Source: Gammaproteobacteria bacterium
GTDB lineage: Bacteria; Pseudomonadota; Gammaproteobacteria; Steroidobacterales; Woeseiaceae
Direction: 5' to 3'
Length of the DNA: 11,310 nt
Assembly: GCA_029881015.1 (NCBI GenBank)
Contig: JAOUNK010000071.1
Location: 1 to 11,310, forward strand
Notes under the pieces: generated by a model
The model's database searches: none
Seen by the model: the letters and a program-made list of their open reading frames with translations, nothing else
Told to the model about the DNA's origin: nothing
Translations under genes and position numbers: made by a program
In this document: positions 6,091-11,310 of the stretch, piece after piece
Layout: each line of letters begins with the position of its first letter
Position numbering within the stretch: the stretch's first letter is position 1

Positions 6091-7359
6091 ATGAGGACCA
6101 TTATCTGCGTCGCCGCAGCGACTGTCATTGCGCTTGCAGGTGCCCAGAACGCATACGCCGAGGCCGAGGAAGGCCAGGCGTATTTCTCCGTTATGGGCAG
6201 CTATGTTGACGATGACTCGGCACGTGGGCTCGAAGACGCGATCAACGCCGGCCAGTTAAGCCTGGGCTATGTGCTCAGCGACAGGATCAACATTGAAGCC
6301 CTGTTGTCGGCGTCCGATGCAAAGGCCACCTTGCCGGGTGCCCTGGGCCAGGAGCACTTGGGTCTCGGTGTCGACGTACAACGCGTATTCCGCAGGGCGG
6401 AACGCTTCAGCCCCTACCTGCACGCAGGTGTCGGCTACTTCAAAGTCAATGAGTCCGGTGCTACGGGCCTCGAACGCGACGGCGGGATGTTCTCGGCCGG
6501 CGCCGGCTTCACGCTCGACATGTTCGACTCCAATGTCGCATTGCGCGGTGAGTGGCGGCATCGCATGGACACCGCCCTGAACAGCAATATGAACGACAAC
6601 CTGTTCAGCCTCGGCTTGCACATCCCGTTTGGCCCGGCCACGCCGAAATGGGTTGATACCGACGGAGACGGTGTTGCCGACGGCTCCGACAACTGCCCGA
6701 ACACGCCGGCCGGAGCCCGCGTTGATGCGTGGGGCTGCGAGCTCGACAGCGATGGCGACGGCGTCAAGGACTCCAAAGACGAGTGCCCCGGAACCCCGCC
6801 CGGTGTTGCCGTTGGTGCGAACGGTTGCCCGAACGACAGTGACGGCGACGGCGTGACCGACGACAAGGACAAGTGTCCGGGAACGCCGGCTGGCCAGCCA
6901 GTCGATGCGAACGGTTGTGAACTGGACGACGATGGCGACGGTGTTGTCAATCGTCTCGATGAGTGCCCTGGAACGCGCGCCGGTGCGCAGGTGGACATCA
7001 AGGGTTGCGAAATCAAGGAAGAGATTGCGCTGGAAGGCGTGAATTTCGAGACGAACTCTGATCGCCTCCTGCCGGGCGCGACGCGCATTCTGGATGATGC
7101 GGCCGCAACGCTGGTCAAGAACCCGACCATCAAGGTCGAGGTTGCCGGCCATACGGACAGCGACGGCGCGGCGGACTACAACGAAAGCCTGTCCGCTCGA
7201 CGTGCTAAGACCGTGCATGACTATCTCGCCTCGCACGGTGTCGATGTCAGTCGCATGACGGTCCGCGGCTACGGCGAATCGGAGCCGATTGCGGACAACT
7301 CGACGGCCGCAGGTAAGGCGCAGAACCGGCGCGTCGTGCTGCGTATTACGGAGCGGTAA
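6091..7359 (+). CDS. oprF: OprF-like OmpA family outer-membrane protein with TSP3-type repeats
   Basis: A 422-residue exported protein. Residues 1-23 form a signal peptide ending AYA before EAEE. Residues about 24-188 are alternating hydrophobic/polar strands with aromatic edges (e.g. LSLGYVLSDRINIEALLSA, FSPYLHAGVGYFKV, NLFSLGLHIPFG), consistent with an eight-stranded OmpA-type beta-barrel. Residues 189-308 are four 30-residue calcium-binding thrombospondin-type-3 repeats (D-x-D-G-D-G-V core). Residues 309-422 are the OmpA C-terminal peptidoglycan-binding domain, with AGHTDSDGAADYNESLSARR containing the expected Asp356 and Arg371 ligands, and NRRVVLRI at the end. The protein should link outer membrane to cell wall and may act as a slow porin. 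The in-frame ATG 6001 is rejected as the start. It lies divergent to the sigX-like operon and is a natural candidate SigX target, as oprF is in Pseudomonas; this is inferred. A terminator follows. Confidence 0.9.
   Translation: MRTIICVAAATVIALAGAQNAYAEAEEGQAYFSVMGSYVDDDSARGLEDAINAGQLSLGYVLSDRINIEALLSASDAKATLPGALGQEHLGLGVDVQRVFRRAERFSPYLHAGVGYFKVNESGATGLERDGGMFSAGAGFTLDMFDSNVALRGEWRHRMDTALNSNMNDNLFSLGLHIPFGPATPKWVDTDGDGVADGSDNCPNTPAGARVDAWGCELDSDGDGVKDSKDECPGTPPGVAVGANGCPNDSDGDGVTDDKDKCPGTPAGQPVDANGCELDDDGDGVVNRLDECPGTRAGAQVDIKGCEIKEEIALEGVNFETNSDRLLPGATRILDDAAATLVKNPTIKVEVAGHTDSDGAADYNESLSARRAKTVHDYLASHGVDVSRMTVRGYGESEPIADNSTAAGKAQNRRVVLRITER
6655..7014 (+). repeat. Four tandem 90-bp units encoding TSP3-type repeats
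   Basis: Four in-frame units of exactly 30 codons begin at 6655, 6745, 6835 and 6925. Each starts with a D-x-D-G-D-G-V calcium-loop core, has a Cys-Pro pair near unit position 14-15 and a second Cys near position 28, and carries a T-x-x-G turn between. Unit boundaries are exact, with no insertions or deletions. The units differ at many codons, so this is an old, conserved array rather than a recent slippage expansion. Confidence 0.88.
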
Positions 7360-7402
7360 GCGACTCAGCGGCGGGCCGGGTTTCGGCCTGCGCGAAAAAC
7401 AG

Positions 7403-7434
7403 GCGCGTACGGTGCAAGCCGTACGCGCTTTTTT
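7403..7434 (+). terminator. Intrinsic terminator of the oprF-like gene
   Basis: A perfect 10-base-pair stem, GCGCGTACGG (7403-7412) with CCGTACGCGC (7419-7428), closes a 6-base loop and is followed by six T residues (7429-7434). It lies 43 bases after the porin stop. Five A residues at 7395-7399 precede the stem, so it may also act weakly on leftward transcripts from the convergent REC-GGDEF-EAL gene. Confidence 0.88.
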
Positions 7435-7457
7435 CCGGGGCTGTCAGGAAGCGGCAG

Positions 7458-9389
7458 CTAGGACCGGGCATTCTCGATGTCAACGACGGTCGGACCGCGT
7501 TTGAGGCTCTGTGTGTCCTCATAGCCACCACACCATTCGCGCAACTGGCTCGCGGGCATCGGCCTGGCGACAAAATAGCCCTGCACGAGGTCACAGCCCA
7601 ACCGCCTGACGGCCGCATACTGTTGAGCCGATTCGACCCCTTCGGCAACGACTTCCAGGCCCATGGCCTTGCCGAGCGCGATAATCGCCTCGACCACCTT
7701 GGTAGTGGCATCCGGATCGGAGAGCTGTGCGATGAATGTGCGGTCGATCTTGAGCGTCTGTACCGGCAACTGGGCGAGATAACTCAGCGACGAATAGCCG
7801 GTGCCGAAGTCGTCAATGTGAATGCCCACACCGTAGGACGCGAGGTCGTTCAACATCGGCTGGGCAATGGTCAGGTCTTCGAGGACCACGGTTTCCGTGA
7901 GTTCGAGATTGATCAGCCGCCTGTCGATGTCGGTGCTGCCCAGTATGCCCTTGATCAGGCTCACCAGGTTGCTGTTACGTAGCTGGTGGGCCGAGAGGTT
8001 GACACTGACCGGGATTTCCCAGCCGCCCTGGCTGCGCCACATTGCCACGTCGCGGCAAACCGTGCGCATGATGGACTCGAAGAGCACGTCGGAAATACCC
8101 ATTTCCTCGCTGAGCGGAATGAAATCGGCGGGCGCAACAACGGAGCCGTCCGGCCGGATCCACCGCGCCAGCGCCTCGACGCCGGCCAGGTCACCCGTCG
8201 CCGTGGACTGCTGTGGCTGGTAGTGAGCGACAATCTGCCCGGTGTCGATAGCGCCACGCAGCTCGGCTTCCAGGTCGAACTTGTGCCTTGCCCGGTAGCG
8301 CATTTCACTGTGGTAGTAGGTGATTGCATGGTCGATACTGCGAATGGAACGATGCAGCGCGGCCTCGGCGCAACGGAAGACAGACTTCGCGTCCCGCCCG
8401 TGAACCGGATGCCAGGACACGCCGACCGCCGCCTTCAGGAACAGGTCGCGGCCGTTAATCAGGAAGGGCTCTTCGACGGCCTGCTTGACCATTTCCGCAA
8501 GGTCTCGAATTTCGATATCCGACGCGACACCGGGTACCACGACCGCGAACTCGTCGGCCCCGGCGCGGCCGACGATGGCCCTCTCGCCGCCGCTGTCTTC
8601 AGCAAAAGTACGGCTCAAGCGATTGGCTACGGAACGCAACAGCTCCGTGCCGGCGTCGTAGCCCATCGTTTCGTTGATGAAGCTGAAGCGATCGATATCG
8701 AGCAACACGACAACCGTGTCACCCTCTTCTTCTTCGCCCGTATTGATCAGGTTCTTGAGTTCTTCAATGAGCAATAGCTGGTTCGGGAGTCGTGTGACGA
8801 CATCGAAGTAGGCGATCTTCTGCAGCGCCGCCGTGCGTTCTTCCACGCGGCGCTCGAGGTCCTCGTTGGCGAGGCGCAGCGCCCGGTCGGCATGCCACTT
8901 GCCACACAAGGCCGCCGCGAGCTGCCTGCACTCTACCCCGTGGAACGGCTTGCGAAAGAAGAAGACCTTGTCGGCCGGTGGGATTTTCTTGCCCAGGTGT
9001 TCGGGATGCGCGTCCGGCGATCCCGAGACAATTACGATGTTCACATGCGGATCGAGCGCCCGGATCTGCTGGGCTGTTTCCAGGCCGCCTATGCCGGGCG
9101 GCAGGTCCAGCTCGAGGAACACTGCTGCAAACGGCTGGTTACGTTCGAGCGCATGACGCACTGCGTCGATCGCCGTATCGCCCTGGTTGCGCGAGTGGAC
9201 TTCGAATCGCGGGTTGTGCTCGACATCGGATTCTTCGCCGAGCAGCACCTTCTCCAGGTCGGTGAGCGTGTCGGTCGCGTTCGCGGGCTCGAAGTCCTCG
9301 CCCAGGCAGGCGACGTACTTCTCCACTTGGCCGGCGTCGGTGTCGACGACCAGTACACGATTCGACGATGTGTGCGGGGCTTCGTTCAT
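7458..9389 (-). CDS. Receiver-GGDEF-EAL protein, probable c-di-GMP phosphodiesterase
   Basis: A 643-residue cytoplasmic signalling protein. Residues about 10-165 are a receiver domain of the type with a longer segment after helix 1; it keeps Ser122 and Lys147 (FRKPF), but the phosphoacceptor position is Glu93 (LELDLPPG) instead of Asp. A short coiled coil (168-190, LANEDLERRVEERTAALQ) leads to a GGDEF domain (about 193-360) with DIDRFSFINE at 231-240 and signature GADEF at 277-281, not GGDEF. No RxxD inhibitory site is seen. The EAL domain (about 370-620) appears catalytically complete: E405-A-L, N464 in VNLSAHQL, E496 and E499 in LELTE, DDFGTGYSS at 526-534, K547 in LKIDR, E583 in AEGVES, and QGY at 603-605. 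It most likely hydrolyses c-di-GMP, with the GGDEF domain regulatory or weakly active. The start at ATG 9389 has a weak ribosome binding site. No partner histidine kinase is adjacent. Confidence 0.92.
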   Translation of the reverse strand: MNEAPHTSSNRVLVVDTDAGQVEKYVACLGEDFEPANATDTLTDLEKVLLGEESDVEHNPRFEVHSRNQGDTAIDAVRHALERNQPFAAVFLELDLPPGIGGLETAQQIRALDPHVNIVIVSGSPDAHPEHLGKKIPPADKVFFFRKPFHGVECRQLAAALCGKWHADRALRLANEDLERRVEERTAALQKIAYFDVVTRLPNQLLLIEELKNLINTGEEEEGDTVVVLLDIDRFSFINETMGYDAGTELLRSVANRLSRTFAEDSGGERAIVGRAGADEFAVVVPGVASDIEIRDLAEMVKQAVEEPFLINGRDLFLKAAVGVSWHPVHGRDAKSVFRCAEAALHRSIRSIDHAITYYHSEMRYRARHKFDLEAELRGAIDTGQIVAHYQPQQSTATGDLAGVEALARWIRPDGSVVAPADFIPLSEEMGISDVLFESIMRTVCRDVAMWRSQGGWEIPVSVNLSAHQLRNSNLVSLIKGILGSTDIDRRLINLELTETVVLEDLTIAQPMLNDLASYGVGIHIDDFGTGYSSLSYLAQLPVQTLKIDRTFIAQLSDPDATTKVVEAIIALGKAMGLEVVAEGVESAQQYAAVRRLGCDLVQGYFVARPMPASQLREWCGGYEDTQSLKRGPTVVDIENARS

Positions 9390-9414
9390 CGGGCAAACGA
9401 TTTGACAATAAGAA

Positions 9415-9427
9415 CCGTAGTTTACGG
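9415..9427. repeat. Short palindrome upstream of the REC-GGDEF-EAL gene
   Basis: CCGTA, a 3-base spacer and TACGG form a 5-base-pair inverted repeat 26 bases upstream of the minus-strand ATG at 9389. It could be an operator half-site pair near that gene's promoter, but arms this short also occur by chance. Confidence 0.25.
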
Positions 9428-9487
9428 AGCCTGCGGGCCAGGAACCGTGATGCAGCGCACCTTACGGGGTATTCCGGTTCACGGACC

Positions 9488-9522
9488 GAAATGCGATATG
9501 ACCTGCCGCGAGGTCGCATTTC
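9488..9522. repeat. Interrupted inverted repeat in the 9390-9610 intergenic region
   Basis: GAAATGC (9488-9494) pairs with GCATTTC (9516-9522), and inside it GACCT (9500-9504) pairs with AGGTC (9511-9515) around a 6-base loop. This gives a 12-base-pair stem with a one-sided 5-base bulge (9495-9499). There is no T tract, so it is not an intrinsic terminator. It lies between two divergent genes and could be a regulator-binding site or a leader RNA hairpin. The pairing is directly visible; function is not. Confidence 0.4.
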
Positions 9523-9573
9523 CCGGTTTCCGCGTGGTTCGACAATCGGCCAGGACCGGCGTGTTGTGATACC

Positions 9574-9586
9574 TTACGCGGCGTAA
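9574..9586. promoter_or_regulatory. Palindrome overlapping a possible -10 of the methyltransferase gene
   Basis: TTACGC, one base, GCGTAA is a perfect 13-base palindrome 24 bases upstream of the methyltransferase ATG. It overlaps TAAAAT (9584-9589), a plausible -10 element. A TTGTGA at 9564-9569 could be the -35, but the spacer is only 14 bases. A repressor operator over a promoter is a reasonable but unproven reading. Confidence 0.3.
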
Positions 9587-9610
9587 AATCAGCCCTTTAA
9601 GAGCAATACA

Positions 9611-10309
9611 ATGCCCCTTTTCAAACGCACGCTCAGCGAATTCATCTTCCGTCGCTTCATGCTCAAGCACTACGCTTCGAACCTGCTCGTTGACATGAAC
9701 CTCGAAGCCAAACAGCAGACGCTGGAATACATCAAGGCCAACATGGTCGACGCGCCCTTCTTCGAGAAACACCCCGCCCTGGTCGAATACACGCTGGGCC
9801 AGGTTCGCCGGGAGGGCCTGCACCTGGAATTCGGTGTCGGTCGTGGCAAATCCATGCGCTGGATCGCGCCCCGGGTCGACGGCACCGTGTATGGCTTCGA
9901 CTCCTTTGACGGTATCCAGGAATACTGGAACGGCAACCCCGTCGGGGCTTTTGCGCAGAAGAAGTTGCCCAAGGTACCGGCTAACGTGGAGTTCAAGATC
10001 GGGTACTTCGATGCGACCCTGCCAGGCTTTCTGGAGGAACACGCCGACCCGATCGCCTTCCTGCACGTCGATTGCGACCTGTATTCGTCCACCGTAACCA
10101 TCTTCGAGGCACTCGGCAGTCGCTTGCAGCCCGGTGCCATCGTGTTGTTTGACGAATACTATAATTTCCACCGCTGGCAGGAGCACGAGTTCAAGGCGTT
10201 CCAGGAATTCGTGGAACAGAGCGGCCTCAAGTACGAATACATCTGCTTTTCCGTGACCGGGCAACAGGTGGCCGTGCGTATTCTCGAAAACCCGCTGTAC
10301 AAGGGCTAG
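9611..10309 (+). CDS. Class I SAM-dependent methyltransferase, TylF/MycF-like
   Basis: A 232-residue soluble methyltransferase. Motif I is LEFGVGRGKS at 72-81, the SAM-binding glycine-rich loop. It is followed by YGFDSFDGIQE at 94-104, and by HVDCDLYSST at 152-161 and LFDEYYN at 179-185, which match the acidic metal/substrate site of the TylF/MycF sugar O-methyltransferase group. The first 60 residues are helical and likely form the lid. It would transfer a methyl group from SAM, probably to a sugar hydroxyl. The sugar assignment is supported by the glycosyltransferase gene starting 8 bases after its stop. AAGAG at 9599-9603 provides a modest ribosome binding site for ATG 9611. It is the first gene of a plus-strand cluster that continues beyond the window, likely for surface polysaccharide or glycan decoration. 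The acceptor is unknown. Confidence 0.82.
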   Translation: MPLFKRTLSEFIFRRFMLKHYASNLLVDMNLEAKQQTLEYIKANMVDAPFFEKHPALVEYTLGQVRREGLHLEFGVGRGKSMRWIAPRVDGTVYGFDSFDGIQEYWNGNPVGAFAQKKLPKVPANVEFKIGYFDATLPGFLEEHADPIAFLHVDCDLYSSTVTIFEALGSRLQPGAIVLFDEYYNFHRWQEHEFKAFQEFVEQSGLKYEYICFSVTGQQVAVRILENPLYKG

Positions 10310-10317
10310 GGCGGCCG

Positions 10318-11310
10318 ATGCCCATTCGGTCCCTGTGCATTACGGAAAGCGCCGATCGACCTTCGATCGCGACCTTCATCGGTATGCACAATGCCGGCAT
10401 CGAGGTCACGGTGGTGTGCCCTGACGATCATCCGAACCACAAAATACTGGCCGACGCCGGTGTGCCGACCGTCGATATTCGCCTGCCAACCAATTTCAAC
10501 AAGGTCGGCATCGCCGCTTTGCGCGAGGAACTCGTGCGTGGCCGCTATCACATCATGCACACATACAATAACAAGGCCGTCAGCAACGGGCTGCGCGCGT
10601 GTAAGGGCCTCCCGGTCAAGGTCGTCTGCTACCGCGGCATCGTCGGTGCCGTGAGCTTCCTCGACCCGATGTCATGGATGCGCTACCTCAACCCGCGCAT
10701 CGATCGCATTATCTGCGTGGCAGACGCGATTCGTCGCCACTTCCTCGAAATGCAGCCGGCTTTTTTGCGCATGCCGCCCGAACGGCCCGTTACGATTCAC
10801 AAGGGCCACAAGCTCGAGTGGTATACCGCGACACCGGCGGACCTTACCGAGTACGGCATCCCGGCAGGCGCATTCGTCGTCGGCTGCACCGCGAACTATC
10901 GCCCGCGCAAAGGCATCGACTACCTGGTTGCAGCGATTGAGCGGCTGCCCCGGGAACTGCCCGTCCATCTCATGCTCGTCGGCCACATGGATGCGGCCAG
11001 GTTGACGCGACGTATCGAACGAAGCCCCGTAAAGGCACGCATACATCGCGTAGGCTTCGTCACCAACGCGCCCGAACTCAGCGCGGCCTGCGACGTATTT
11101 TGCATGCCGTCCACGAAACGCGAAGGACTGGCACGGGCAATCATCGAGGCGATGGTCTACGAAGTAGCCCCGGTGGTCACGGACAGCGGCGGCAGTCCCG
11201 AGCTCGTTGAAGATGGCGTTTCCGGGTTCGTCGTGCCACCCAGGGACGCCCAGGGACTGGCCGATGCGATCGAAAAACTCTATCGCGACAACGAGTTGCG
11301 GGAACGAATG
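10318..11310 (+). CDS. GT4 family glycosyltransferase, N-terminal 331 residues (3' end outside window)
   Basis: Partial gene, open from ATG 10318 to the window end with no stop. It is a GT-B-fold retaining glycosyltransferase of family 4, which transfers a sugar from a nucleotide-sugar donor. The N-terminal acceptor domain begins SLCITESADRPSIATF and includes VVCYRGIVG at 102-110. The C-terminal donor domain begins near FVVGCTANYRPRKGIDYLV (187-203), and has the EX7E pair at Glu269 and Glu277 (REGLARAIIEAM) and the nucleotide-sugar loop GGSPELVEDGVSGFVVPP (291-308). Only a few tens of residues should be missing. It starts 8 bases after the methyltransferase stop, so the two are almost certainly cotranscribed, consistent with synthesis of a methylated glycan such as O-antigen or exopolysaccharide. 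Donor and acceptor cannot be read from sequence. Confidence 0.88.
   Translation, partial: MPIRSLCITESADRPSIATFIGMHNAGIEVTVVCPDDHPNHKILADAGVPTVDIRLPTNFNKVGIAALREELVRGRYHIMHTYNNKAVSNGLRACKGLPVKVVCYRGIVGAVSFLDPMSWMRYLNPRIDRIICVADAIRRHFLEMQPAFLRMPPERPVTIHKGHKLEWYTATPADLTEYGIPAGAFVVGCTANYRPRKGIDYLVAAIERLPRELPVHLMLVGHMDAARLTRRIERSPVKARIHRVGFVTNAPELSAACDVFCMPSTKREGLARAIIEAMVYEVAPVVTDSGGSPELVEDGVSGFVVPPRDAQGLADAIEKLYRDNELRERM

Noticed and set aside
6256..7236. Minus-strand open frame of 326 codons across the oprF-like gene
   Set aside because: It is an antisense shadow of the TSP3/OmpA coding sequence. The Val/Arg-rich repeats are simply the repeats read backwards.
9402..9407. Perfect TTGACA -35 hexamer on the plus strand
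   Set aside because: No -10-like sequence follows at 16-18 bases, and the next plus-strand gene is 200 bases away.

Overview
This is a G+C-rich chromosomal window from a Gram-negative bacterium, most likely a gammaproteobacterium. The pointers are an outer-membrane OmpA/OprF-type protein, a pseudomonad-style cfrX-cmpX-sigX neighbourhood, a yegP homologue the same length as the E. coli protein, and a long fused-type indolepyruvate oxidoreductase. I cannot name the genus. Coding density is high. I see no tRNA, rRNA, CRISPR array, insertion sequence or prophage, and no gene-free stretch over 300 bases.

Layout. (1) Positions 1-2122, plus strand: the 3' end of an indolepyruvate ferredoxin oxidoreductase gene, then a metallo-beta-lactamase-fold hydrolase. 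(2) 2132-3538, minus strand: a YfcC/DcuC-type membrane carrier, convergent with the hydrolase. (3) 3601-5943, minus strand: a compact run read as cfrX-like, cmpX-like MscS-type channel, sigX-like ECF sigma factor, dodecin and YegP (DUF1508), closed by a strong intrinsic terminator. (4) 6091-7359, plus strand, divergent from the sigma run: an OprF-like porin/anchor protein with four 30-residue calcium-binding-type repeats, followed by its own terminator. (5) 7458-9389, minus strand: a receiver-GGDEF-EAL protein with an apparently intact EAL site but altered receiver and GGDEF signatures. (6) 9611-11310, plus strand: a SAM-dependent methyltransferase and a GT4 glycosyltransferase, the latter cut by the window edge. 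These look like the start of a surface-glycan or glycosylation cluster.

The most informative part is the centre. In Pseudomonas the order cfrX-cmpX-sigX-oprF runs in one direction. Here the same four families sit together, but the sigma run is inverted so that cfrX and the oprF homologue share one divergent intergenic region. The sigma run also carries a flavin-binding dodecin and a YegP protein downstream of sigX. This suggests an envelope-stress module: a membrane channel and small membrane protein, an ECF sigma factor with no recognisable anti-sigma gene beside it, a major outer-membrane protein as probable target, and two small soluble proteins added as outputs. The c-di-GMP protein next door may be linked functionally, but the sequence alone does not show that.
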